The notes beneath the pieces were generated by a model. It was not told the origin of the DNA. It did no database searches and saw only the letters and a list, made by a program, of their open reading frames with translations. A stretch of DNA of 64,000 nucleotides from Catalinimonas niigatensis. GTDB lineage: Bacteria > Bacteroidota > Bacteroidia > Cytophagales > Cyclobacteriaceae. Shown here in pieces: positions 36,835 to 45,725 of this stretch (the stretch's first letter is position 1; every line of letters starts with the position of its first letter). The position numbers and the translations under genes are program-made. Location of the stretch: assembly GCF_030506285.1 (NCBI RefSeq), contig NZ_CP119422.1, positions 2,604,001 to 2,668,000 on the forward strand, read 5' to 3'.

Positions 36835-38262
36835 TTACTCCACCACTTCTATCTTTTCAAAGCTGGTTTTTGGTGCTCCACAGACTGCACAATGATAATC
36901 CTTATCTAAACTGGAAAAGGGCGTACCAGCCGGAATCTGCTGCGTCTCGTCGCCGTAAGCTTCATCATACATGCTGAGGCAGTCTGTGCACTGGTAGATT
37001 ACCTTTCTACTCTCTGCTGTCACCAGTTTGGTCTCATCTGGCATAAATGTTCTTCCGGTATTGAGCTGCTCGTAATATCGTTTGCTCAACTCAATCAGCA
37101 GGGAAGGAATGATATCTCTGCTGATGCCTTTGGCAAAGTAGTAGAATTCAAAGAGGTTTGGATTGAAGTCTTTGGCATACAGGATGTTGTAGAGATAAGG
37201 TTCATCTTCCTTTTCCGTATCTTTTCTTTCTATGACCACAGAAGTGAAAAGCACCACATGCTTCTGGGTTTTGATGGAAAAAGTAAGTCCATAGGTGCTG
37301 ATGTCCTGCTGGTCCAGGGCACGTACCAGGTAATTTTTCAGGTCCAGCGCATCCTGGTCCGCTACCGGCAGGTGCCAGTTGAGTTCCAGAGAGGAATGTC
37401 GCATGTTGATACCGTACTTACCCAGTATCTTCTCCCACTCCAGCTTGTCTTTTTCTCTTACCCCCTTAAACAGAATAGATTTCCAGGGCGTAAGGCAGAT
37501 GATTCCGATATCTGTCTTCAGGCACTGCTGACATAGCACTTCCAGAAACTTGGTGGTAAAGCGGTTATTCCGCCAGTAGAGGCCCATCCAGTACTTATCG
37601 CTTTCTCCCCGATTGATCCCTTCAAAATAGGGAAATACCATTTCCGGAGATTTCAGCGGCTGCCTGATGGCATGGGTATTAAAGTGCAATTCTGCTTTGA
37701 GCCTGTCGTAGAGGTCGGGAAAGGCAAGTTGATTCTCTACTGGCTTCAAACCTTCTATGGCCTTGGCTACTTTGGCCAGATCAAAACCGTAAATGAGTTC
37801 CGGACAGCACCAGGGTTTGGAGCCTAATACCGAATAGCGAATGTACAAGTACCAGTAATTGTCAATGGTGGAGGCCACAAAATTGATGTTCCCGGTAAAC
37901 AGAGGAACCATGCCCTGCACCGGGTCCGTGATGTTGATTTTATGCGAAGGCTCGTAATCAAAGCTATCCAGCACATAATGGTAAATATGAGGAGCCAGCC
38001 AGGAGGTGGAAGGGACCACATCCAACGTCACATAAGAGCTCACAATATTTTCCCGCTCCTTGCTATCATGTTCATAAGCCAGAGGCAACTGGCTAAGGGT
38101 AGTGTTGACTTTCTCAGCGTTTCGCTCCTGCACAGGAAAAAGTATATCCTGACGAGCACCCAGATGTACATAATCCGAACCCAGTTCCTGAGCGACTTCA
38201 ATCACTTTAGCAAAATCTCCCGGAGATATGATCCCGCCTTTTGCAAAAACTCTGACCAGCAT
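36835..38262 (-). CDS. Nitrite/sulfite-reductase-like half-domain protein with C-terminal rubredoxin
   Basis: I chose the ATG at 38262 (475 residues). The upstream ATG at 38334 lies within a palindrome and would add a non-protein-like leader. The N-terminus LVRVFAKGGIISPGDF...VHLGARQDILFP matches the ferredoxin-like half-domain of nitrite/sulfite reductases, and a second copy seems to follow after about residue 270. The Cys sets that bind siroheme-[4Fe-4S] in true reductases are not seen. The C-terminal 60 residues are a rubredoxin with C425-TDC428 and C458-AVC461. It lies after nasA and probably donates electrons in nitrate or nitrite reduction. This role is inferred. Confidence 0.75.
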   Translation of the reverse strand: MLVRVFAKGGIISPGDFAKVIEVAQELGSDYVHLGARQDILFPVQERNAEKVNTTLSQLPLAYEHDSKERENIVSSYVTLDVVPSTSWLAPHIYHYVLDSFDYEPSHKINITDPVQGMVPLFTGNINFVASTIDNYWYLYIRYSVLGSKPWCCPELIYGFDLAKVAKAIEGLKPVENQLAFPDLYDRLKAELHFNTHAIRQPLKSPEMVFPYFEGINRGESDKYWMGLYWRNNRFTTKFLEVLCQQCLKTDIGIICLTPWKSILFKGVREKDKLEWEKILGKYGINMRHSSLELNWHLPVADQDALDLKNYLVRALDQQDISTYGLTFSIKTQKHVVLFTSVVIERKDTEKEDEPYLYNILYAKDFNPNLFEFYYFAKGISRDIIPSLLIELSKRYYEQLNTGRTFMPDETKLVTAESRKVIYQCTDCLSMYDEAYGDETQQIPAGTPFSSLDKDYHCAVCGAPKTSFEKIEVVE

Positions 38263-38321
38263 CTTTCTTGTTTTAATGAAAAAGCAATATCCATGACAAA
38301 CTAAAAATACACAAACATATG

Positions 38322-38355
38322 AGTGTAAGAGCATGATTAATCATGTTCTTACACT
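38322..38355. repeat. 34-bp near-perfect palindrome at the nasA stop codon
   Basis: AGTGTAAGA (38322-38330) pairs with TCTTACACT (38347-38355). Between them CATGATTAATCATG (38332-38345) is a perfect palindrome, and the pair 38331/38346 is a G.T mismatch. It overlaps the nasA stop (38349-38351). It is probably an intercistronic mRNA hairpin, and no T-run follows. Confidence 0.7.
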
Positions 38356-41300
38356 TTAATCATCAAATGCTCATCTATCAAAGCTTTGAGCTCGGGCTTA
38401 CAACTACCACAACCCAAGCCAGCCCCCGTCGCCTGACACAAAGTTCCCAGTTGATGCGCTCCTCCGGTAATGGCTTCTTCCAGATTGCCTTTGCCTACAT
38501 TGCCGCAAGAGCAAACCAGCTTACCTTTCACTACTTTGGATGGTCCGCCGCTTCTAAGCAGTTTTTCACGGGTATCTCCCAATTCTGTTTTCTCTTCTAT
38601 CAGGCTTTTAAACTCGGCAAACTCCGATTTGTCTCCCATCAAAATAGCGCCTACCAACCTGTCGTGATGGATGATACACTTTTTGTAATAAGCTCTGGAT
38701 TTGTCCAGGAAGATGATTTCCTCATATTCGTGCCGGTTGTGATGCGGGATTTCTGCAATACCTACTGAGCAAAGATCCAGATGCGAAAATTTGAGGATAT
38801 TCATGGGTGTAGATCCCTGGTACATGCTCAAAGGATCACCGGCAATATAACGGGCGGCAATATCTGCCTGCTGTTCAGCCGCCGCTGTGATACCCAGCAT
38901 TTTCTCCCGATGCTCAGCAATCTCACCCAAGGCAAAGATATCAGGATCTGAAGTTTGCAGATAATCATTAACTTGTACTCCTCTCCCACAGGCCAGTTGG
39001 GTTTCACGCGCCATTTCAATATTTGGGCGGGTGCCGATGGCATACACCACCGCATGACAAGTGATAGACTTACCACTTTTAAGACGTGCCTGTATCGGTT
39101 GATTGGGTTCGTGAGGTTCAATCAACTGTACCTGATCGTTCATTTGCAGGTGAATACCCATTTCTTCTACTTTCTCACGCAGCAGAGCACTGGCGGTATG
39201 GTCCAGTTGACGTTCCATCAGCCTTGAGGCAAGTTGTACGATAGTCACTTTTACGTTCATTTCCAGCAAAGCGGCCGCCAATTCCAAGCCCAGCAGACCG
39301 CCTCCTACAATGATCACATGCGCATGATTGGGCAGATAGTATTTGAGTTTATCAGCATTATCCCGACTGCGCATGGTAAAGATGCCCGGATAGTGTATAG
39401 GCACATCGCCCGGTACAAAAGCCCGACTTCCGGTAGCCATGACCAGTATATCGTAAGTATGTTCTTTCTCATCAGCATCGGTAACCGTTTTTTGCTGGCG
39501 GTCTATGGAGGCAATGGCGTTGGAAGGGTGCAAATGCACGTTGAGCTTCGCAAACTCCTCCGCCGTTTTAAACTTCATCAGGTCCTGCCAGCTCAGGCTG
39601 TCGTTGATGTATTCAGGCAGCAGCACCCGGTTATAGAAAGGGTATTCTTCTTTGGAAAAAACATGAATTTCATCCTCCTGATTTAGTTCACGGTAGGTAT
39701 TGATAAAACGATAGGCCGCTGCTCCAGCTCCGATGATGACAATCTTTTGTCGGGTTTTGGTTACTTTGGCTACCTGTACCGCAGAAAACTTAAAGTCAGG
39801 TTCTTTGGACACCGGATCGTAGAGGTTGTTGGTCAGGTTATTGGCCCTGCCAAAATCTTTCTGTAATATTTTACCCCAGTGCATGGGCAGAAAAACCACT
39901 CCTTTTTTGATATCTTCCGTAACCTTCGCTTTTACTTTGACCTCTCCCCTGGAATTGCTGATCACCACCACATCATCCTCTTTGATATTTCTTGCCAAAG
40001 CATCCTGAGGATGGATTTCCAGAAAGGGCTGGCTGATGTGTTTCCTGAGCTTCTGCACCTTCCCGGTTCGGGTCATGGTATGCCACTGATCGCGTACTCG
40101 GCCAGTGGTGAGGATGAGTGGGAAATCAGGAGTGACAGCTTCCGAAAGGTTGGCGGCCCCGCTGGCCTGTATCTGTGCTCTATGGTTGGGCGTGTAAAAC
40201 TTTTTATCTTCAAAAAGACGAGGCGTTCCGGGATGACCTTTTTGAGGAACCGGCCATTGCATCGTACCCTTGTCTTTCAACACCTCATAATCCAGACCGG
40301 AAATGTCTATGTTAGTACCTTTGGTCAGCGCACAGTGCTCGGCATAGACTTCAGCCATAGAGGCATAGTCAAATCCGTGAAAGCCCATTTTTTGGGCAAA
40401 GCGAATCAAAATTTCCGCATCGGGCAGGGCTTCTCCGGGAGCCTCTATAACTTTCTCCAGGTAGCTGATCCTTCTTTCAGAATTGGTCATGGTGCCTTCT
40501 TTTTCCAGCCAACCGGCAGCAGGCAGTACCAGATCCGCATAGGCTACCGTATCCGAGCGATTGGAAATATCCTGTACCACCACGAAAGAGGCCTTTTGCA
40601 AGGCTTCCTCAATTTTACGCGCATCGGGCAGACTCACCAATGGATTGGTACAGATGATCCAGACGGCTTTCATTTTTCCTTCCCGCAGGGCATCAAACAT
40701 CTGGGTAGCCGTAAGTCCGGGTTTGTCAGCAATCTGCTCCACACCCCAGAAATCTGCTACTTCCTGCCGATGATTGGCATCCAGCAGATTGCGGTGGGCT
40801 GCCAGCAAACTGGCCATCCCTCCTACTTCGCGTCCCCCCATCGCATTGGGCTGTCCGGTAAGTGAAAAAGGCCCCGAACCGGGTTTACCAATATGTCCGG
40901 TAATCAGGTTGAGGTTGATCAGCGCCAGATTTTTATTAACTCCGGAAGCACTTTGGTTAAGACCCATTGCCCATAGCGTCAGAAAGCCTTTGGCATTACC
41001 AATGTATTTGGCAGCCAGCATGATCTCATCTATCGGCACATCGCAAATCGCTGCCGCTTCCTGTAGAGTAGTCTGCATGACCTCTTTGCGATAGACTTCA
41101 AAACCATCGGTGTGGCTGCGGATAAAAGCCAGGTCTATATCGCCCTGCTCAATCAGGCAACGGCCAATGGCATGGTAGAGCACCGTATCTGTGCCCGGGC
41201 GAATCTGCAAATGTAAATCAGCCAGAGCACAGCTCTGCGTCTTGCGAGGGTCTACCACAATGATCCTGGTATCCGGATTTTGCTCTTTATGCTTTTCAAT

Positions 41301-41861
41301 GCGACGAAACAGAATCGGATGGCACCAGGCAGGATTGGCCCCCGCAATGAAAAAGCAATCGGCCTGCTCAATGTCGTCATAGCAAATGGGTACGGCATCT
41401 TCACCCAGAGTTTTGGCATAGCCCGCCACAGCCGAACTCATGCACAGTCTGGAATTGGTGTCTACATTGTTGGTACCCAGGAAACCTTTGGTAAGCTTAT
41501 TGACCAGATAATACTCCTCTGTCAGACATTGACCCGACACATAAAAACCTACCGAATCCGGTCCATAGTTACGGATGAGTGATTTGAAAACCGCTGCAGC
41601 TCTGTCCAGTGCTCTATCCCAGCTGACTTTCTGCATGGGTGCAGAGCGGCTCCAGCGCATTTGCGGATGCAGCAGGCGGTCGCTGCGGTCTTCTGCCACA
41701 TAGTGCAGGTTCATGCCTTTAGAACAAAGCATCCCTTTATTGACAGGATGATCAGGATCACCGGCCACCGTGACCTTTCCCTGTCGGTCTTTGTTGACCA
41801 GAATGCCACATCCTACCCCACAGTAGGAGCAGGTAGTACGAGAGGTGGATGTTTGTTTCAT
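38349..41861 (-). CDS. nasA: Assimilatory nitrate reductase fused to FAD/NAD(P) reductase and BFD [2Fe-2S] domains
   Basis: I chose the ATG at 41861 (1170 residues), which puts the [4Fe-4S] cysteines C11, C14, C18 and C46 near the N-terminus. The first about 690 residues are a molybdopterin oxidoreductase of the NasA/NapA type. A pyridine nucleotide-disulfide-type domain follows, with the FAD motif IVIIGAGAAA near 706 and the second GxGxxG segment VIIVGGGLLGLELAAALLE. The C-terminus is a BFD-like [2Fe-2S] domain (C1117, C1119, C1151, C1154). Known systems use separate NasA and NasB/NarB electron-transfer chains, so this one-chain enzyme can carry electrons from NAD(P)H to nitrate. It is the central gene of the nitrate cluster, between narK and the rubredoxin fusion gene. 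Confidence 0.9.
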   Translation of the reverse strand: MKQTSTSRTTCSYCGVGCGILVNKDRQGKVTVAGDPDHPVNKGMLCSKGMNLHYVAEDRSDRLLHPQMRWSRSAPMQKVSWDRALDRAAAVFKSLIRNYGPDSVGFYVSGQCLTEEYYLVNKLTKGFLGTNNVDTNSRLCMSSAVAGYAKTLGEDAVPICYDDIEQADCFFIAGANPAWCHPILFRRIEKHKEQNPDTRIIVVDPRKTQSCALADLHLQIRPGTDTVLYHAIGRCLIEQGDIDLAFIRSHTDGFEVYRKEVMQTTLQEAAAICDVPIDEIMLAAKYIGNAKGFLTLWAMGLNQSASGVNKNLALINLNLITGHIGKPGSGPFSLTGQPNAMGGREVGGMASLLAAHRNLLDANHRQEVADFWGVEQIADKPGLTATQMFDALREGKMKAVWIICTNPLVSLPDARKIEEALQKASFVVVQDISNRSDTVAYADLVLPAAGWLEKEGTMTNSERRISYLEKVIEAPGEALPDAEILIRFAQKMGFHGFDYASMAEVYAEHCALTKGTNIDISGLDYEVLKDKGTMQWPVPQKGHPGTPRLFEDKKFYTPNHRAQIQASGAANLSEAVTPDFPLILTTGRVRDQWHTMTRTGKVQKLRKHISQPFLEIHPQDALARNIKEDDVVVISNSRGEVKVKAKVTEDIKKGVVFLPMHWGKILQKDFGRANNLTNNLYDPVSKEPDFKFSAVQVAKVTKTRQKIVIIGAGAAAYRFINTYRELNQEDEIHVFSKEEYPFYNRVLLPEYINDSLSWQDLMKFKTAEEFAKLNVHLHPSNAIASIDRQQKTVTDADEKEHTYDILVMATGSRAFVPGDVPIHYPGIFTMRSRDNADKLKYYLPNHAHVIIVGGGLLGLELAAALLEMNVKVTIVQLASRLMERQLDHTASALLREKVEEMGIHLQMNDQVQLIEPHEPNQPIQARLKSGKSITCHAVVYAIGTRPNIEMARETQLACGRGVQVNDYLQTSDPDIFALGEIAEHREKMLGITAAAEQQADIAARYIAGDPLSMYQGSTPMNILKFSHLDLCSVGIAEIPHHNRHEYEEIIFLDKSRAYYKKCIIHHDRLVGAILMGDKSEFAEFKSLIEEKTELGDTREKLLRSGGPSKVVKGKLVCSCGNVGKGNLEEAITGGAHQLGTLCQATGAGLGCGSCKPELKALIDEHLMIKV

Positions 41862-41894
41862 AAAGATATGATGTGAAAAATTGTTTTGTAGGAT

Positions 41895-41938
41895 CATGAC
41901 GGTTTGACACGTAATTAATCGCATGGCGAACCGTCATG
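41895..41938. repeat. Inverted repeat between narK and nasA
   Basis: CATGACGGTT (41895-41904) and AACCGTCATG (41929-41938) are perfect 10-bp arms with a 24-bp loop. The loop contains CACGTAATT, resembling one half of the heptamer sites upstream of neighbouring genes. It may be an mRNA hairpin or a regulatory site 34-77 bp before nasA. Confidence 0.55.
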
Positions 41939-41951
41939 GTCTTACGATATT

Positions 41952-43310
41952 TCATGCACGGACAGGTTTTAGTATCAGTTCTCCCTTTCTTTCTGCTAAT
42001 GCATGTTCCATTTCTACCTTTGCCTCTTTTTCTGCGGATGTAGAGAAGCGGACGGCCAGTGATAATACCGATACACCGGTTACTACAATTCCCATGATGG
42101 TCAGGGCTTCCGGATAGCTGAGGCTTTCGGATTTGAAGAGGAAACCTGCCGCTACTGCGCCTGCATTACCACCGGCACCTACAATACCGGATATCGCGCC
42201 TACTGCTTTTCTGTTGATGAAAGGAACAACAGAGTAAGTGGCTCCTTCCGACATCTGTACAAACAGACTGAAGATGATCATAGTGATAATAGCCAGAGGA
42301 AGGACAGTCATTTTAGAGAAAATGATCAGAGCAATTCCTTCTACCAGTAGTGCAAGGCCTAAAAATCCTACTCTACCTTTCAACCCCCATTTGATACCGG
42401 CTTTGTCGCCAAAGAAGCCTCCCAAAGAGCGGGCAAAGATGTTCATCAGACCGAAGAGACCAGCGATCAGACCGGCAGTTTTAAGATCCAAAGTAAAATA
42501 ATCGTGATAGTAGATGGCAGCGATGTTATTGATGGTCAGTTCCACGCCGAAGCAAGCTCCGTAGATCAGAAACAAAGCCCAAACTCGATAATCTTTCAGC
42601 GCTGCTTTGAAAGCTCCTTTACTTTCCTGGCTTTTACTTTTGAAGGCAGGATCATTTTCTCTAAGGTCTTTTAGGTTTCCTGCGGGCAGGTCAGTCGTAA
42701 ATTTGTAGTAGAGGAAACCACAGATGATCATGGCGATGCCGGGAACGACCATGGCATATCGCCAAGCAGTGGTATCTACAAAACCCAAGCCTACAAAAGC
42801 GGCGAAGATCAAAGGCATCACCATCTGGGTAACGCCACCGCCCAGGTTACCCCAGCCGGCAGTGGTGGCATTGGCCGTGCCTACTACATTGGGTGCAAAC
42901 ATCATGGAAGTGTGGTATTGGGTAATCACGAATGAAGCACCGATCACCCCAATCGCCAGCCTGAACATCAGGAAAGACTCATAGCTGTTGCTCAGTCCAA
43001 TCAGCATGACCGGAATAGAACCAAGGATTAGCAAATAGGTATAGGTAATCCTGGGACCGATTTTATCGCAAAGCCAGCCAATTGCCAGGCGGGCAAATAC
43101 CGTAATGGCTACCGATGATATGATAATATTACCGATCTGTGATTTTGTCAGATCCAACTCATCACGCACCACGGCCATTAAGGGAGCAATGCCGAACCAG
43201 CCAAAGAAGCATAGAAAAAAGGCAAACCATGAAAGGTGAAAGGTACGCATATGGATCGTCTTCAGATTGAAGAGCTTGATTGACGTCGCTTTTTTAGAAG
43301 TAGTTTTCAT
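41952..43310 (-). CDS. narK: NarK/NasA-type nitrate/nitrite MFS transporter
   Basis: The 452-residue protein has twelve membrane helices. Arg74 in FARLAIGWLCDKIGPR corresponds to the substrate-binding arginine of NarK. Two nitrate-signature segments are present, AGWGNLGGGVTQ and AGGNAGAVAAGFLF. These residues distinguish nitrate/nitrite transporters from other MFS proteins. It imports nitrate across the inner membrane for the reductase encoded 90 bp downstream. An inverted heptamer site lies 116-131 bp upstream of the ATG. Confidence 0.92.
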   Translation of the reverse strand: MKTTSKKATSIKLFNLKTIHMRTFHLSWFAFFLCFFGWFGIAPLMAVVRDELDLTKSQIGNIIISSVAITVFARLAIGWLCDKIGPRITYTYLLILGSIPVMLIGLSNSYESFLMFRLAIGVIGASFVITQYHTSMMFAPNVVGTANATTAGWGNLGGGVTQMVMPLIFAAFVGLGFVDTTAWRYAMVVPGIAMIICGFLYYKFTTDLPAGNLKDLRENDPAFKSKSQESKGAFKAALKDYRVWALFLIYGACFGVELTINNIAAIYYHDYFTLDLKTAGLIAGLFGLMNIFARSLGGFFGDKAGIKWGLKGRVGFLGLALLVEGIALIIFSKMTVLPLAIITMIIFSLFVQMSEGATYSVVPFINRKAVGAISGIVGAGGNAGAVAAGFLFKSESLSYPEALTIMGIVVTGVSVLSLAVRFSTSAEKEAKVEMEHALAERKGELILKPVRA

Positions 43311-43425
43311 CTGTTTATAATTTTGATTTTATCGGTCAGATGGAACCTCGCATGAGAATCATTTTCCTTCGGGAGAAACTCTTGCTCATACTCGGTTTCA
43401 TAATACAATGAATGGTTTAAATTTC

Positions 43426-43441
43426 TACGTAATGTTACTTA
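43426..43441. promoter_or_regulatory. Inverted heptamer site upstream of narK
   Basis: TACGTAA-TG-TTACTTA is a 7-2-7 inverted repeat, with one mismatch between arms. It overlaps the porin stop codon and is 116 bp from the narK ATG. Related sites precede the porin and the sensor kinase genes. Confidence 0.5.
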
Positions 43442-44721
43442 GAATAAAAAGTAGGTTTGATGGTGATCATCGCCCAGGCCCATTGATTCAGCCCTTTGCG
43501 ATCAGCACCGCCTTTGACCGCCTCCAGCGATTGAGTAGAGAAAAGCTGAGAATAGCCCAGTTTAAAATTTACTTCGGGAGTAAGATTCAGATTGTACACC
43601 AGATCAATTTCTTCACCCAGGATGGAAGCCAGTTTTTCCCCTGTACCTTCTGCCGCATAAATCGTCGTGGGTGAGTGAAAGTGATGAAAATGCGTTATCA
43701 AGGCAGATTTCTGTCCGAGCTTGAATTTAGACTGCACATAGAAGTCAAGTAGCCCGGCAGTTTGCCCGTTTTGACCGTGATTATTACCTACATAGAAGTA
43801 GTCCATGAAGCCGTAAAACTTGTGATTGGTACCGTACAAAGGATTAAAAGCATGGTTCATATCATCAGTCGGATTGGTGCCGGAAAGGTAATCCACCCCG
43901 ATGGTAAGCGGCGTAATGCTGGTATTCATGGTGGCATTGATCGCAGCCAGCCAAGCACTCACCTTTTTACCCGCAGGGTCTTTGCCTCCTTGGTAGTACA
44001 ACTCACCACCCAGTTTGACAGCTCCCAAGCTTTTATCCCCGATAAATCCATAGGTCTGTCGGAAAGCCAGGGTGGAATCCGAACGCTGACGGCCATCATT
44101 AAAAATCAATAAGGAAGCCTGAGCACTGGCCCAATCCTTATGCAGCCAGAAGTACTGCATGGTTTTGTAATTGTCTACTCCTTCATAGAAAGTAGAGGAA
44201 AGTTTACTTGGCTCAAAAGGTACATTTTGGTTGTATGCCGCAGCGGCATGAAAAGTAAAACCACTGCTGTCTTTGTAGATGTACCTGACTGCATCATGAC
44301 TTCTGCCCTGCTGCGCCCAATCCAGATCGCCCAGGAAGCGCGCATTATCATAATCCAGCGCCTGTCGGCCCACCCGCAGTGATGATTTAACATTGAAATG
44401 ATATTCTCCCCAGGCTTCGTAAATGTTGGTAAGTGCTGGGTCCGATTTATAAATCTGGCTGGCATTTCCCCAAATACGTACATCTTGCAGACTCAAGTGG
44501 AAGCCCACTTTATCCTGCTGATAGTCCAGATAGATGCGAGAGCGCTGTTCTATGAAAAAAGCTGGGGCGTGAGCTTCGGTGTTGATGGTTTTGAAGCCAT
44601 CCCTGAATTCAGTTCTGGGACGAATTTCACCACTGACAGTAAATTGTGCCTGAGCAAACTGTATGACACTCCATGACAGGAGCAGCAGCAAGATGATTCC
44701 TTTGGTAAATGTTCGATTCAT
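43435..44721 (-). CDS. Outer-membrane porin of the alginate-export (AlgE-like) family
   Basis: The 428-residue protein has a signal peptide (cleavage after FAQAQ, about residue 25) and then amphipathic strands of a large beta-barrel (FTVSGEIRPRTEFRDGFK..., SRIYLDYQQDKVGFHLSLQDVRIWG..., SLRVGRQALDYDNARFLGDLDW). The GRQALDYDNARFLGD segment is typical of alginate_exp barrels. The name of the family is historical. In this setting it is a likely anion porin that admits nitrate through the outer membrane. It lies between the regulators and narK on the same strand, with its own upstream heptamer sites. Confidence 0.8.
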   Translation of the reverse strand: MNRTFTKGIILLLLLSWSVIQFAQAQFTVSGEIRPRTEFRDGFKTINTEAHAPAFFIEQRSRIYLDYQQDKVGFHLSLQDVRIWGNASQIYKSDPALTNIYEAWGEYHFNVKSSLRVGRQALDYDNARFLGDLDWAQQGRSHDAVRYIYKDSSGFTFHAAAAYNQNVPFEPSKLSSTFYEGVDNYKTMQYFWLHKDWASAQASLLIFNDGRQRSDSTLAFRQTYGFIGDKSLGAVKLGGELYYQGGKDPAGKKVSAWLAAINATMNTSITPLTIGVDYLSGTNPTDDMNHAFNPLYGTNHKFYGFMDYFYVGNNHGQNGQTAGLLDFYVQSKFKLGQKSALITHFHHFHSPTTIYAAEGTGEKLASILGEEIDLVYNLNLTPEVNFKLGYSQLFSTQSLEAVKGGADRKGLNQWAWAMITIKPTFYSK

Positions 44722-44823
44722 GGTTTGATAGTTGGATGAGGTTAAACCAAACGTGATCCCGGGTTACGCATTCCGGATTACGTATTCCTGACCGACAGAT
44801 CAAAGGTATAAACAAAATTTATT

Positions 44824-44843
44824 TTTACGTAATTTTACGTAAA
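44824..44843. promoter_or_regulatory. Perfect inverted heptamer site upstream of the porin gene
   Basis: TTTACGTAA-TT-TTACGTAAA is a perfect 9-2-9 palindrome containing the 7-2-7 core TACGTAA-TT-TTACGTA (44826-44841), about 105 bp before the porin ATG. Single heptamers TTACTTA follow at 44878-44884 and 44928-44934. The remainder of the gap 44722-45088 is AT-rich and shows no gene. Confidence 0.6.
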
Positions 44844-45088
44844 TAATATTTTGAAAAAGATGATTTTGACAGAATATTTACTTAGAAACAAGCTAGTTTT
44901 AAGAGATTTTCAGGATTTAACAGATAATTACTTAGTTATTGTTAAACCATTAGCTTTAGAAAAGGGAGAAATGAACATGCAGTAAGCCTCTCAGACACAC
45001 TGCTTCTATTGAAGATAACAGCAGCAGTGAGCACTATATTTAAAAAAGCTCAACTATAAGAAGATATTGAGTGGCTTATCCTGAATGG

Positions 45089-45700
45089 TTACTCTTTCAG
45101 ATCGTCGGGTGTATTGAAATTTTTGAAAAGAGGAAGCAGGGCGGCAGGTACTTCCAGTACCTGGGCATGCAGTACATTTTTAATGATTGCATGCATACTT
45201 TGATCTTCTAACTGTCCCTGCTGATAGAGCGTATGCAATTTTTTCAGCGCATGATGGCTATAGATACCGCAGAGTGGCTGGAGTTGATTTTCAGCCTTAC
45301 ATACTACCACGGGTTCCATCTGCTCCTGCTGCTGAAAAGTCTTTATCCACCAGTAAAAAACCTCTGCATTGAGCATTAGCATGTCGCAGGGCAGCAAAAG
45401 CAGGTGCTTGTCCGGAAAAGCCTGATGGGCGGAGAGGATGCCTTTCAAAGGGCCATTGATATGCAGAAAGGAGGAATTATCCAGAATGAGCTTCTGAGGC
45501 GGCAGCACCGCTTCGTAGGGCATTTTTTGCTCCAGATTGATGGAAACATATACTGGAAGAGGTACTTCGGCTAATTTTTGTTGTAAGGCTTCTACCCAGC
45601 CCATGCCATCATTTTGGAGCAGTCCTTTGTCCTGTCCCATCCGACGACTTTGGCCACCACTCAGAATGATTGCAATCAGATCTTGAGGTATGTTTTGCAT
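45089..45700 (-). CDS. mobA: Molybdenum cofactor guanylyltransferase
   Basis: The protein (ATG at 45700, 203 residues; a GTG at 45724 is possible) begins IILSGGQSRRMGQDKGLL, the nucleotide-binding signature of MobA. PLKGILSAHQAFP and LLLPCDMLML also match. It links GMP to molybdopterin to form the MGD cofactor used by nitrate reductases of the NasA type. It lies directly behind the regulator gene, so the nitrate system makes its own cofactor enzyme. Length is typical. Confidence 0.9.
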   Translation of the reverse strand: MQNIPQDLIAIILSGGQSRRMGQDKGLLQNDGMGWVEALQQKLAEVPLPVYVSINLEQKMPYEAVLPPQKLILDNSSFLHINGPLKGILSAHQAFPDKHLLLLPCDMLMLNAEVFYWWIKTFQQQEQMEPVVVCKAENQLQPLCGIYSHHALKKLHTLYQQGQLEDQSMHAIIKNVLHAQVLEVPAALLPLFKNFNTPDDLKE

Positions 45701-45725
45701 AATTGAATCCTTATGAGTTAACACT

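Noticed and set aside
36835-38262. Functional siroheme nitrite reductase
   Set aside because: The conserved cysteine sets for siroheme-[4Fe-4S] were not found; only the half-domain fold and a rubredoxin are supported.
38262-38334. Upstream ATG of the rubredoxin fusion protein (38334)
   Set aside because: It would add a Cys- and Phe-rich leader encoded by a palindrome, whereas the half-domain begins at the ATG at 38262.
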